From: JACRBR01 sp964371355
GTDB taxonomy: Bacteria; Chloroflexota; Dehalococcoidia; DSTF01; JACRBR01
Direction: 5' to 3'
Assembly: GCA_964371355.1 (NCBI GenBank)
Contig: CAYJMG010000011.1
Span: forward strand, 1-64,000
Length of the DNA: 64,000 nucleotides
Part shown: piece after piece, positions 52,001 through 60,332 of the stretch
How the letters are laid out: each line of letters opens with the position of its first letter
Numbering within the stretch: the stretch's first letter is position 1
The notes under the pieces: model-generated
Seen by the model: the letters and a program-made list of their open reading frames with translations, nothing else
Told to the model about the DNA's origin: nothing
Database searches by the model: none
Program-made: the position numbers and the translations under genes

Positions 52001-52022
52001 GTGGACCTCCAGGTAGGTCCAC
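52001..52022 (-). promoter_or_regulatory. Hairpin sequestering the ribosome site of the replication-relaxation gene
   Basis: GTGGACCT (52001-52008) and AGGTCCAC (52015-52022) form a perfect 8-bp stem with a 6-base loop directly before the ATG. The Shine-Dalgarno GGAGG lies in the arm next to the ATG. Translation is probably regulated. Confidence 0.55.
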
Positions 52023-52104
52023 CGACCGGACCTGGCCGGGCGCTTGGTGAGCAGCGACTGTCTGCCTTGCCGCGCGAGGGAAGGGGGTCAAGGGGGAATT
52101 CCCG

Positions 52105-52399
52105 AAGCGCGGGGTTCGTTGTCGGCGTGAGCCGACCCAGACCCGTTAGGGGCGACGGCAAGCCTCGTAAGAGGTGCCGCCGCCGGCCCGGTCCGCCGCC
52201 CGGTTGCCCACGGCAACCGAAACAGGCGGCGGAACGGGGCTGGGTCGGGTCCGTGGAGGGTAGCCCGTAGGGAGGAGCCACGAGCCCGACAACGAACCTG
52301 ACCGACAGCCATCCCTTGCAATGGCGCATGCCATTCTCTAGCTGTCGGTCTCCGCTTCCCCCTTGCTCGACGCGAGGGCTCGATGCCCGAAGCGTCGAG
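52105..52399. other. Dense nested inverted repeats: candidate oriT/origin or structured RNA
   Basis: The helices are: outer 13 bp (52113-52125 with 52286-52298); 15 of 16 pairs (52132-52147 with 52233-52248); a stem 52151-52160/52175-52184 capped by CCTC-GTAA-GAGG; and a hairpin 52192-52200/52225-52233 with inner GGTTGCC/GGCAACC. After these come GACCGACAGC/GCTGTCGGTC (52300-52309, 52341-52350) enclosing AATGGC/GCCATT, and CTCGACGC/GCGTCGAG (52366-52373, 52392-52399). No gene is supported here. On the plus strand the capped stem would carry a GNRA tetraloop. Confidence 0.65.
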
Positions 52400-52478
52400 G
52401 ATCTTGCCTGCGTCGTTTGCGCGCCTAGTGTTGGCTGTTGATGGCCTGCACCTACGTCCAACAGTAAGAGCCAATAGC

Positions 52479-52736
52479 TCATTGAAGCTCCTCCTGCTGT
52501 CGTAGGTACCACAGGTCGAGCCTGAGTTGCTTTGTCTGCACGACAGGATCACGAGGGATGCGGGAGTCAGTGGCGAGAATCGCTAGCACTCGAGCCTTCA
52601 GGAGGCCCTTCAGGCGGGCGTAAGCTACGCGGGCACTAGAGGCCTGAGCATTCAAATCAGGGAACGCCGGAGTGAATGCGACGTAGCCGCGCGCTGTGCG
52701 CGTAATGAGCACGAGATAAGACGCTGTTCGATTCAT
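52479..52736 (-). CDS. HicB-like protein
   Basis: The 85-residue protein MNRTASYLVLITRTARGYVAFTPAFPDLNAQASSARVAYARLKGLLKARVL resembles the HicB antitoxin fold (partial RNase H-like). No HicA toxin is visible beside it, and the C-terminus lacks a clear HTH/RHH. It may be an orphan antitoxin or a regulator. Confidence 0.55.
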   Translation of the reverse strand: MNRTASYLVLITRTARGYVAFTPAFPDLNAQASSARVAYARLKGLLKARVLAILATDSRIPRDPVVQTKQLRLDLWYLRQQEELQ

Positions 52737-52950
52737 AGGGTGGGTCGGCCAAGACGAGCGTGTCGGCGGCTGCTTTACCCCAGGCGGCGACGACGCCGGC
52801 GCCCTCGGTAAACAGATGCGCCTCATACTGCCCCTTCGCGACGAACAGATACAGGGCCGACCCGCGACAATTCTTGACTCGTTGCCACCCGCTTTTCAAG
52901 ACGGTCAATCCTGTTCGTTCTCGATCAAACCCTTGCCCGGCAGTCAACAT
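52657..52950 (-). CDS. Doubtful ORF overlapping the HicB-like gene
   Basis: A frame of 97 residues (ATG 52950) includes VAAWGKAAADTLVLADPPYES, reminiscent of a DPPY methyltransferase motif. It is short and overlaps the HicB-like gene by 80 bases. It could be a remnant of a methyltransferase gene. Confidence 0.25.
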   Translation of the reverse strand: MLTAGQGFDRERTGLTVLKSGWQRVKNCRGSALYLFVAKGQYEAHLFTEGAGVVAAWGKAAADTLVLADPPYESNSVLSRAHYAHSARLRRIHSGVP

Positions 52951-53056
52951 GCCTGGCGGCCCACGCCTAGTAGAATGACGGTGAAGGGAGGCGGCATTTG
53001 TCGTAGAGGCGTTGCGGTCCGGACAGTCTTCACGTGAATGATTGATGGAGGTGTCC

Positions 53057-53350
53057 ATGACTCAGGCAACGCTTCAAGCGCGACTTGCTTCTGCCAATGC
53101 GTTTACACGACTGCTGCGGGAGAAGTACGAAGCGCACGACAAGTCGCAAGCCGACATGGCGCGGGACGCGTGGATAGACCCCGGCTACCTGTCGAAACTG
53201 CTATCGGGCGAGAAGACCAGCCCGAGCAGAGACCTGGTGATCCGGTTAGCGGTCTTCGGGCTGAGGCTCCCGCGCTACGACACGGACGACCTGCTGCTCG
53301 CTGCGGGCTTCGCCCCGCTCACCAACGAGCGTCAGCGCGAACTAGGCTGA
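53057..53350 (+). CDS. XRE-family helix-turn-helix regulator
   Basis: The 97-residue protein has a central HTH (SQADMARDAWIDPGYLSKLLSGEKTSPSRDLVIRLAVF) and a C-terminal DDLLLAAGFAPL helix typical of XRE regulators. ATG at 53057 follows GGAGGTG. It converges on the integrase gene and may regulate the element. Confidence 0.82.
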   Translation: MTQATLQARLASANAFTRLLREKYEAHDKSQADMARDAWIDPGYLSKLLSGEKTSPSRDLVIRLAVFGLRLPRYDTDDLLLAAGFAPLTNERQRELG

Positions 53351-53380
53351 GCGAAGGCTGACCGGCCGCCGCCTCCCTCC

Positions 53381-54424
53381 CTACTTCACGACTCTGAGCC
53401 TGCGTGGCCTTCGTGGCTGCACACGACGCGAGTTCGCCGTGGAGCCTCCGAGCACCAGGTCCATCGGTGAACTGCGGCGCTCGATAAGGCTACGCTGGAC
53501 GTTCGCTGCCGCCACGTAGCGCCGGACCATCTCGAGGCTGGTGTGCCCGAGAATTTGCTGCAGCCGCAGCGGGTCGCCGACTTCGCGGCATAGATATTGT
53601 GTCGCGAAGGTGTGCCGGAGTAGGTGGCAATGGACACGAGGTACCCCGGCCTTCTTCCCTGCACGCTTCACCACTTCGTCGAGCGCATCGACGTTGAGTG
53701 GAGTGCCGTTTGAGCTGAGGAATAAGTGGGGATTTTCTGCAATCTCGAACTGCGCCCGGAACCGGTCACGCCAGCGCAGCAGCGCTTCCTGACAGCGCTG
53801 ACCGATAGGGACCAGCCGTTCTTTGTTTCCCTTGCCCAACACCTTGAGATAGCCCTGGGCGAGGTGGGCGTCCTCTGTGCGAAGGCTGGCGAGCTCTGAG
53901 GCGCGCAAACCGCAATCGAGGAAGGTTAGGAGGATGCCGTAGTTGCGGGCACCAAATGGATCGTCCTCATCGAATGTAGCGACTAATCGGCCTACCTCCT
54001 CATCTGAGAGGACTTCGGTCACCTTCTGCTGAATCCTTGGTGGTTTGACCGCCTTGAGGACGTTCGTTTCGGTGTAACCGTCCTCATGCAGCCACGTCGC
54101 GAAGGCACGCAGCGCTCGCACGAACCCCTGGACGTATGAACTCGATAGCGCTCCCGCACGTGTTGGCCCGTATGGATTGTTCGCGTTGATGATGGTACGG
54201 CCCTGCAGGTCAGCGACGTACTCGCGAACGCTCGGAACAGTCACGTCCGCGAGCTTCGCCCGAGGTCCAAGAAAGCGCTCAAAGAGTTCGAGCTTCTCGT
54301 TGTACCAGCGGATGGTCGCCGGCGACTTGCCGGTCGTCCGGTTATAGACGCTGTACGCGTCTCTGAGGACCTTGAAGGATGTGTTGCTCTTGTCCATGTC
54401 CGTCCAATGTGTCCGCCGCGGCAT
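53381..54424 (-). CDS. Tyrosine recombinase (island integrase)
   Basis: The 347-residue enzyme has an N-terminal SAM-like core-binding domain (residues 15-125) and a C-terminal catalytic domain. The catalytic set is Arg174 (CGLRASEL), Lys198 (GKGNKERLVP), His267 and Arg270 (HCHLLRHTFA), His294 (LGHTS) and Tyr303 (VRRYVAA). ATG at 54424 is preceded by GGAGG. Located 162 bases from the tRNA-Lys att site, it is the likely integrase of the 28.8-kb island. Confidence 0.93.
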   Translation of the reverse strand: MPRRTHWTDMDKSNTSFKVLRDAYSVYNRTTGKSPATIRWYNEKLELFERFLGPRAKLADVTVPSVREYVADLQGRTIINANNPYGPTRAGALSSSYVQGFVRALRAFATWLHEDGYTETNVLKAVKPPRIQQKVTEVLSDEEVGRLVATFDEDDPFGARNYGILLTFLDCGLRASELASLRTEDAHLAQGYLKVLGKGNKERLVPIGQRCQEALLRWRDRFRAQFEIAENPHLFLSSNGTPLNVDALDEVVKRAGKKAGVPRVHCHLLRHTFATQYLCREVGDPLRLQQILGHTSLEMVRRYVAAANVQRSLIERRSSPMDLVLGGSTANSRRVQPRRPRRLRVVK

Positions 54425-54585
54425 GATTCCTCCCAGCGCCTTCCGGCGCAGTGAATGGCGGACAGGAACACACCGACGGATTCGTCTTGGCCGGCAGGCA
54501 CCATCGAGAAATCCGGTGCTCGCGAATGCCGGAAAGGAGCGCCGTACGAGCGCTCTTCCCTCCTCGCAGATTCAGGCTTGATAGG

Positions 54586-54632
54586 TGGTGGGCCCTCAGG
54601 GATTCGAACCCTGGACCGACGGATTAAAAGTC
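54586..54632. other. attR: 47-bp att core within tRNA-Lys
   Basis: It is identical to 25859-25905. It extends from the anticodon stem to the last base of CCA. Confidence 0.93.
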
Positions 54633-54662
54633 CGCTGCTCTGCCAGACTGAGCTAAGGGCCC
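54586..54662 (-). tRNA. tRNA-Lys (anticodon TTT)
   Basis: A complete 77-base cloverleaf: acceptor GGGCCCT pairs with AGGGCCC, D-stem GCTC/GAGC, anticodon loop CTTTTAA (TTT), T-arm CAGGG-TTCGAAT-CCCTG, and encoded CCA. It is the island's integration site. Confidence 0.97.
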
Positions 54663-54799
54663 TGTCCAGTGTAGACGTTTGGGTGATTGGACGCAGTGAC
54701 GGTTGCGGGTGCGACGTCGGGTTAGGGGGAAGATGGAGGAGGGAGCAAAGGCCGCTCCTCCTCCCCACAACCATAGACTGACCATGAATTGAGCGAGCG

Positions 54800-56260
54800 T
54801 CAGGGGCTGGCGTCGGGCGACACTTCCGGGACAGAAGTAACTGCGGGCTCCGGCGTCGGTTCCGGGAGCATGCTGACGCTCTGCATCATCAGAATGGGGA
54901 TGTCGGCGGCATCGCCGTAGAGCGCGCGCAAGGCCGACGGGTCGCCGACGCGGATGGTCCCGTCGGGCGCGGTAATGCGGAGCTGCACCTCGTCGAAACG
55001 GCTGTTCCCGGCCGGGCTGATGTACCAGTACATGTCTCCGGTCATGGTGCTGAGGACGACGAAGGATTGTCCGTCCTGTGTCTGCAGGCGGATGAGCGTG
55101 GGAATGCCCGTCGACGGTAGGTCCGGGTACCAGCCGGTCCCGGGCCCGGGCGCCAGCAACTTCAGGCGGCCAGCCTGCAGCGAGTGCAGCTTGATCGCGC
55201 CCAGTTCTACAAGGGGTGTCGCGCCGAACACCACGTGGTCCGTCGGGAGTTCCACCGCTTCGCCGGTAGATGGTGTCTGCGACGGGCCCGGCGTGACGCT
55301 GGGCGCTCCGGTGGGCTGAGCCGTGGGTGTGTCGCCGGGAAGCTCCGTCGGTTCGGCAGTCGCCGGGATCGGTGTCGGTGTACTGACGACCACCAGGGCC
55401 GTCACGACGCTGGGCAGCTTTTCGGGGTCCGCGATGATGACCTCGTGGGCCGTGCTCGCGCCCGCGGCCGAAATCGCCCTGGCGACCTGCAGCTGACCCT
55501 GTGCCGCGGGATCGACGTGACGCTGGGCGGCGTTCAGGACGGCCGTGCCCTTTTCCGACACTTCCTGCAGCCGACCGGCGTCATGCGCGTCCCAGCCGCC
55601 ATCAGCAGCCTCATCGACGAGCGGCCGCGTCTGGTCGACGAGACGGTTGATGACACCCGGTCCGATGATCTTGCCCTTGCTGGCCATCCGCTCGATCTCG
55701 TGAATGCGCTCCTCGGCGATATCGAGCTTAACGTCGCGTTCCTGCGCGTCAGTGAAGGCGAGGGCGAGGCGCACTCGCTCCGTCTGGAGCTTCACTGGAT
55801 AGCGCCACTCGCCGGGCAATGCGGCGTCTGCCGTCGCGACGGTGTAAGCGGAGAACCCGACGAAGATGCTGAGAGCGGCGGCGAGGCCCGCGAATGCGCG
55901 CACTGGCGTACCGAGACCAAGGAGCCGGCGTGGTGTCTGCTCAACTCGCTCTTTGCGCACGCGCTGGGCCGCGAGCAGGAACCGCACGCGGGCCGCGGTG
56001 AAGAACGATGGCCGTGGTTCCGCGTCGAGCGCTTCCTGGAGCCGCTGCCCGCTGGCGATGAGGAACCGCTCCCGCGCCCGCGCCGCCCACTCAGGCCGTG
56101 GGGCCTCGACCCTGGGAACGAGCAGGGCCTGGGCGACCAATAGACGTGGGCGTAGTGCAGCGGCGTGCTCCGGGTAGCGCCGGAGGCAGTCGTCGATGCT
56201 CCAGCGCTCGTTCATGAGCGCTTCCACGCATTCGTCCAGCAGCCGTTCGATCTGTTCCAT
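54800..56260 (-). CDS. DUF5667 protein, probable membrane anti-sigma/sensor
   Basis: The 486-residue protein has an N-terminal anti-sigma-like segment (IERLLDECVEALMNERWSIDDCLRRYPEHAAALRPRLLVAQAL). One membrane helix follows (VRAFAGLAAALSIFVGFSAYTVATADAALPG), then a DUF5667 region (PGEWRYPVKLQTERVRLALAF). The rest is an external Thr/Pro-rich stalk and a C-terminal beta domain. It lies 20 bases downstream of a sigma factor gene, so it probably regulates that factor. Confidence 0.85.
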   Translation of the reverse strand: MEQIERLLDECVEALMNERWSIDDCLRRYPEHAAALRPRLLVAQALLVPRVEAPRPEWAARARERFLIASGQRLQEALDAEPRPSFFTAARVRFLLAAQRVRKERVEQTPRRLLGLGTPVRAFAGLAAALSIFVGFSAYTVATADAALPGEWRYPVKLQTERVRLALAFTDAQERDVKLDIAEERIHEIERMASKGKIIGPGVINRLVDQTRPLVDEAADGGWDAHDAGRLQEVSEKGTAVLNAAQRHVDPAAQGQLQVARAISAAGASTAHEVIIADPEKLPSVVTALVVVSTPTPIPATAEPTELPGDTPTAQPTGAPSVTPGPSQTPSTGEAVELPTDHVVFGATPLVELGAIKLHSLQAGRLKLLAPGPGTGWYPDLPSTGIPTLIRLQTQDGQSFVVLSTMTGDMYWYISPAGNSRFDEVQLRITAPDGTIRVGDPSALRALYGDAADIPILMMQSVSMLPEPTPEPAVTSVPEVSPDASP

Positions 56261-56280
56261 GGTCTCTGTCTAGGTCGCCC

Positions 56281-56904
56281 CTACTTCGTCCCGTCTCGGT
56301 CGGGAATCAGCATTTTCTGCAGTTTCGCGACCGCCTTGTGCTGTAGCGCCTTGATGTTGCCCTCGCGCTTGCCCAGCGCCTTTGCTGTGTCGGCGATGGA
56401 CAGCCCAACCGCAAAACGCAGCGCGATCACTTCCCGTTGCGCATCCGGCAGCAACGCCGCCGCCGCGCGGACCTCCTCGAGCGTGATTCGCTCCTCGATC
56501 GCATACGCTACGTCGTGGCGCCCATCCGCCAGGTCCAGCGGTATCTCCGCGGGGGGACCCCCGCGCTGGGCCGCGCGCCGGAAGTGGGTGGCGACGCAGT
56601 TGTGTGCGATGCGGAAGACCCACGAAGAGAACGGGACGTCCTTCCAGCGGAAATCCCCGATTGCTCCCAGGAGCTTCAGGAAGACTTCTTCCGTCAGGTC
56701 CTCCGCTTCGTGGGTGTTGCCAATGCGAGCCACCGTATAGCGATAGACCCGAGGCATGTACCAGTCGTACAGGTCGGCCAGCGCTTGCTGGTCGCCTTCG
56801 CGGGCACGATCGACCGTCGCGCGCTCCAGTTCCGGCGAAATCACCTGGAGTGCGGGGAAATCCATGCCCGAGGCTTCGCGACTGAACGAAGTCAACGGGG
56901 GCAT
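56281..56904 (-). CDS. Sigma-70 family RNA polymerase sigma factor (ECF-type)
   Basis: The 207-residue factor has region 2 (ADLYDWYMPRVYRYTVARIGNTHEAEDLTEEVFLKLL... WVFRIAHNCVATHFRR). Region 4 (LPDAQREVIALRFAVGLSIADTAKALGKREGNIKALQHKAVAKLQKML) contains the -35 binding HTH. A second ATG at 56865 is possible. It forms an operon with the DUF5667 protein. Confidence 0.93.
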   Translation of the reverse strand: MPPLTSFSREASGMDFPALQVISPELERATVDRAREGDQQALADLYDWYMPRVYRYTVARIGNTHEAEDLTEEVFLKLLGAIGDFRWKDVPFSSWVFRIAHNCVATHFRRAAQRGGPPAEIPLDLADGRHDVAYAIEERITLEEVRAAAALLPDAQREVIALRFAVGLSIADTAKALGKREGNIKALQHKAVAKLQKMLIPDRDGTK

Positions 56905-57092
56905 GGTACCCGCGGCTCAGAAAGGGCGTCCACGCGATAGTCCTGTACATCCACAGGTAGAACGCCTGAATGGGGACAAAGGTTAACCATAATGATCCTC
57001 GATGGGCAGCGTGAGCTGAATCTGAGCTGAAATCTACTACGTCGGTGTGGCCTTGACGGTTCCGCGGGCCTTCCCGTAGGTGTGCCGCGGGC

Positions 57093-59744
57093 TTACGGGC
57101 GGGGCTGGGGCGCGGCCACGCCGCCCTCCCAGCGGGAGAGGGCATCCTGCCACGCGGCGTAGGGGCGGGGGACGGCGTCCTGCCACGTGCCAGGGATGAG
57201 CGCAAAGACGGGCGAGAGACGCGCGTATCGCATCCGATAGTAGAGCACCGAAATGAGGTCATTGCGCACGCTGCTACCGCTGGTAGTAACGAGGTCAGCC
57301 AGACGATCGCGGACCTGCTGAGGCACCTGGCCGGACGGATACGTGTCGCCGAGCAGACGCAGTGATTCACCCTCTCCCAGCTCGCCTCCCACAACCCACT
57401 GGTGGCGAGCCTCCTCGATATTGCCACCCGCGGCATGCCAGAAGCCGAACTCTGTACGGGCTGGGCCGAAGTCGGGTTGGCGCTCGATGGCGTACTGGAG
57501 GTGGCCGTAGGCCTCGTCGCGTTCGCCGAGCATCAGGAGGATCTTCGCGAGCGACACGCGGAGCGCGAGGTCGTTGCCCAGGCTCCCCGTGAACGCGAGG
57601 AACTGGCAGTCGTCCCGCGCGGTCTCCAGCCCATCGAGCGCCGTCGAAGCCCCGGTGCGATACGCCTCGACGAGGTATGCGCCGTAGGTGCAGGGGTTGA
57701 AGCCGATAGTCGATGCTTGGAGGATCTCGTCGAGGTGCTGCCGCCGCCACGGAGTCATCTCCCAGAAGGTGGAGTTGGCAAGCCCCGCGTCCATCGAGAT
57801 CACCTGGCCGTACGTACTGATCGCGTCCTGATCGCGACCCAGATCCTCGTAGACTTCACCCGCCACCAGCACGGGCGTCACGTGGTAGTCGGCCAACCTC
57901 GTCACCTGGGCTTCGCGCGCAGCGTCGTCATCGCGTCCGGACATCTCGTAAACGCGAGCGAGGTTGGCGCGCGCCAGGTCGCTGCGCGGATCGATCGCAA
58001 CCGCGCGCTCGAGATGGATCCTCGCGGCGGTGAGCAGCGCGTCGTCCCGGCGCCCTGTATTGGCGTACGCCGTCGCTTGCGCGACGCCGAGCTCGAGCTG
58101 GTAGACCATCATGCTGGAGTCAGCGTCGACGGCGTCCTGAAGACGCGCGATGCCCGCCGCTTCGCCCTGGTTCCACGCGTCGAGACCACGCCAGAAGTCA
58201 TGGTGCGCGGTGTCGACGCGGTACCAGCCGTAGAACAACGGGAGCAGAAGCAGGAGTACGGCCAGGCGTCCGCCGAGCGAGGCGAACCGCCACGCCGCGC
58301 CAACGGGCGAGACAGCCGGCGGCTGCGGTCGCACCGACTCCAGGTAGCTGCGGGCGGCGATCGCCCCAACGAACGCCAGCGCGAATGCCGGAGCTTTCCA
58401 GATGTTGCCGGCATCGAGTTGCTGGTGCATCGAGAAGCCGACGAGCGCGGCGGCACAGGCGACCACAGTGAGCCTGGCTTCGAGCGGACCTTCTCGCCAG
58501 GTCCGCCACAGCATGTAGGCAACGGCAGCGGCGAGCGCGAGCAACGCGGCCAGGCCAAGCAAGCCGGCGTCGTCCGCAACCTGCAGGAACCCGTTATGCG
58601 CGTGCTGCGTATGCACGGCAAACTGCTGGGGATGCTCGCCGTACTGCGGATACAGCAGGCCGAAGGTGTTGGGTCCGCTCCCGGTCAGCAGGTTATCTGT
58701 GAACACGTCGGCGCCGGCCTGCCAAGCGTCCTCGCGGGCGGAGAGGGAACCACGGAACAACCAACCCGGCCGCGTCGAGGAGTTCGCGAGAAACGCGAGA
58801 GCCCCGAACACGGTGAGGCCCAGCGCGCCCGCGACGGCGGCGAGGGCCGTGGGGCTAAGCCCGCTGGGAACAAAGGCTTCCCAGGTGAGCCTCCCATCAT
58901 CCCGCTCGCGCTCGTACACGCTACAGGTGATCCAGGCGGCGACGACGCCGAGAGGAACGGCGACCGCCGCACCGATCCAGCCGCCGCGCGACAGCGTGAG
59001 GAAGATGGCCCAGCCGGCGGCGAACAGGCCCGCAAAGCCCAGGATTCGCTCGCTGCGGACGACGGGACGATACGCGCTGAACGCATAGAAGGGCAGCAGC
59101 AGGACCAGCACCATCGCCAGGACGTTGGGGTGGTCGCTGACGTTGTGGACCCGAGGTACCGTCGGCGGGAAGACGTTTCCGGCGTCGATGCCCTCGACGT
59201 CGTTCGTGAGCCGCAGGTAGTCGGCGTAGTCGTTCCCGACGACCCACAACGCGTAGAGCGACAACGCAAGCCCGCTGATCATGAACGCGAAGCGAAGCGA
59301 GCGGGCTGTGAGCAACGGAAACCCGGACAGGATGTAGAAGGCACCGATAGCGGCGCCGAGCAACAAGACCGGCTCCAGACTGGCGCGCCAGTCGATCGAG
59401 CCTTTCGTGGCGACGGCGTACGCACCGATGACCGCGAGGACCGGGAGATCGAGGGGCGTGCCACCGGGGAGGCGCCGCACGACGGCGAGGTACGCCACAT
59501 ACAGGACAGCGGCGACCGCGAACACGAGATGGAGTGTCAACGTCTGCGGAAAGACGTGGAAGCTCAGCGCGGGCATGGGCACGAAGATGAAGTAGCCCGC
59601 CCAGGCGCCGGCCAGAAGCAGCGCGAGGAGCGAAGCGACATCGCGAGGGCTGATCTTGCGGGGGAGCCAGCGTGCGATCACCGGGGGCCGACGGGTATCG
59701 ACGCGCGCTGTTTCGTTGATCGTCGTGCGTGGGGCTGCGGACAC
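57093..59744 (-). CDS. O-antigen ligase-like membrane protein with TPR domain
   Basis: The 883-residue protein has an N-terminal region of 10-12 membrane helices. The Wzy/O-antigen-ligase signature is visible: FPPTVPRVHNVSDHPNVLAMVLVLLLPF, and GSGPNTFGLLYPQYGEHPQQFAVHTQHAHNGFLQVADDAGLLGL with its conserved His. The C-terminal 350 residues contain TPR-like repeats (LERAVAIDPRSDLARANLARVYEMSGRDDDAAREA). It probably polymerises or transfers surface polysaccharide. GTG start behind GGGAG. Confidence 0.88.
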   Translation of the reverse strand: MSAAPRTTINETARVDTRRPPVIARWLPRKISPRDVASLLALLLAGAWAGYFIFVPMPALSFHVFPQTLTLHLVFAVAAVLYVAYLAVVRRLPGGTPLDLPVLAVIGAYAVATKGSIDWRASLEPVLLLGAAIGAFYILSGFPLLTARSLRFAFMISGLALSLYALWVVGNDYADYLRLTNDVEGIDAGNVFPPTVPRVHNVSDHPNVLAMVLVLLLPFYAFSAYRPVVRSERILGFAGLFAAGWAIFLTLSRGGWIGAAVAVPLGVVAAWITCSVYERERDDGRLTWEAFVPSGLSPTALAAVAGALGLTVFGALAFLANSSTRPGWLFRGSLSAREDAWQAGADVFTDNLLTGSGPNTFGLLYPQYGEHPQQFAVHTQHAHNGFLQVADDAGLLGLAALLALAAAVAYMLWRTWREGPLEARLTVVACAAALVGFSMHQQLDAGNIWKAPAFALAFVGAIAARSYLESVRPQPPAVSPVGAAWRFASLGGRLAVLLLLLPLFYGWYRVDTAHHDFWRGLDAWNQGEAAGIARLQDAVDADSSMMVYQLELGVAQATAYANTGRRDDALLTAARIHLERAVAIDPRSDLARANLARVYEMSGRDDDAAREAQVTRLADYHVTPVLVAGEVYEDLGRDQDAISTYGQVISMDAGLANSTFWEMTPWRRQHLDEILQASTIGFNPCTYGAYLVEAYRTGASTALDGLETARDDCQFLAFTGSLGNDLALRVSLAKILLMLGERDEAYGHLQYAIERQPDFGPARTEFGFWHAAGGNIEEARHQWVVGGELGEGESLRLLGDTYPSGQVPQQVRDRLADLVTTSGSSVRNDLISVLYYRMRYARLSPVFALIPGTWQDAVPRPYAAWQDALSRWEGGVAAPQPRP

Positions 59745-59815
59745 GTTGCTCCCGGGCGCGCGAATGCGAACAGCGGCGGAGGTGCAGCGCCCGTCGAGTG
59801 TATCATGGCACGAGC

Positions 59816-60325
59816 ATGTTCAGGCTCGCCCCTCTCGTCACCACGATCACAGCGACGTTTGTCCTCGCAGGCTGCTCGGGTTCGTCGGACGGCGGTGCGC
59901 CGGATGCAACTGTACGCGGCCTGACACCGGCACCGGAGTTGCGTACGATCGATGTACAACTTGGCGATCGGAGCATCACGGTCGAGGTTGCCGATGATCC
60001 CGAGGAGCGCGTGCAGGGGCTCAGTGATCGCGAGGGAATGGCGGCTGACTCGGGGTTGCTGTTCGTGTGGGAGGAAGAAGGTCCGTACCAGCTCTGGATG
60101 AAGGGCATGCGCTTCCCACTGGATTTCGTCTGGCTCGACGCGTCGCAGACGGTCATCGAGGTCCATGAGAACGTCCAGCCACAACCGGGCGCGGCGGACG
60201 CGGAACTCAAGCGCTACGCGCCGGACGGCCCTTCGCGCTTCGTCATCGAACTCAACGCCGGCGCCGCGGCGCGGCTGGGCATCGATGCGGGTGACGTGCT
60301 GGTCTTCGACAAGGACAGCGACTGA
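59816..60325 (+). CDS. DUF192 lipoprotein
   Basis: The 169-residue protein has a lipoprotein signal (ITATFVLAGCSGS, Cys about residue 19). A DUF192 domain follows: ITVEVADDPEERVQGLSDREGM, GLLFVWEEEGPYQLWMKGMRFPLDFVWLD, and VIELNAGAAARLGIDAGDVL. The family is exported and its function is unknown. It converges on the metallo-hydrolase gene. Confidence 0.9.
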   Translation: MFRLAPLVTTITATFVLAGCSGSSDGGAPDATVRGLTPAPELRTIDVQLGDRSITVEVADDPEERVQGLSDREGMAADSGLLFVWEEEGPYQLWMKGMRFPLDFVWLDASQTVIEVHENVQPQPGAADAELKRYAPDGPSRFVIELNAGAAARLGIDAGDVLVFDKDSD

Positions 60326-60332
60326 TGGCCCT

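Larger units (their letters stand above)
25859..54632. mobile_element. Integrated genomic island in tRNA-Lys(TTT), 28.8 kb
   Basis: A 47-bp exact direct repeat (25859-25905 and 54586-54632) is the 3' part of tRNA-Lys, from the anticodon stem through the encoded CCA. The right copy belongs to the intact tRNA, and a tyrosine recombinase (53381-54424) is adjacent. This is the classic layout of integrase-driven insertion in a tRNA gene. Cargo: STAND/membrane pair, nuclease/helicase pair, type I restriction system. A replication-type module, coupling ATPase plus replication-relaxation protein, and regulators point to a plasmid-like or mobilisable ancestor. No full conjugation apparatus is present. 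Confidence 0.93.

Noticed and set aside
51997..52552. Overlapping minus-strand frames of 154-171 codons
   Set aside because: They translate the inverted-repeat block and lack any protein-like pattern.
57402..59924. 840-codon open frame on the plus strand
   Set aside because: It is antisense to the O-antigen-ligase-like gene and has no family motifs.
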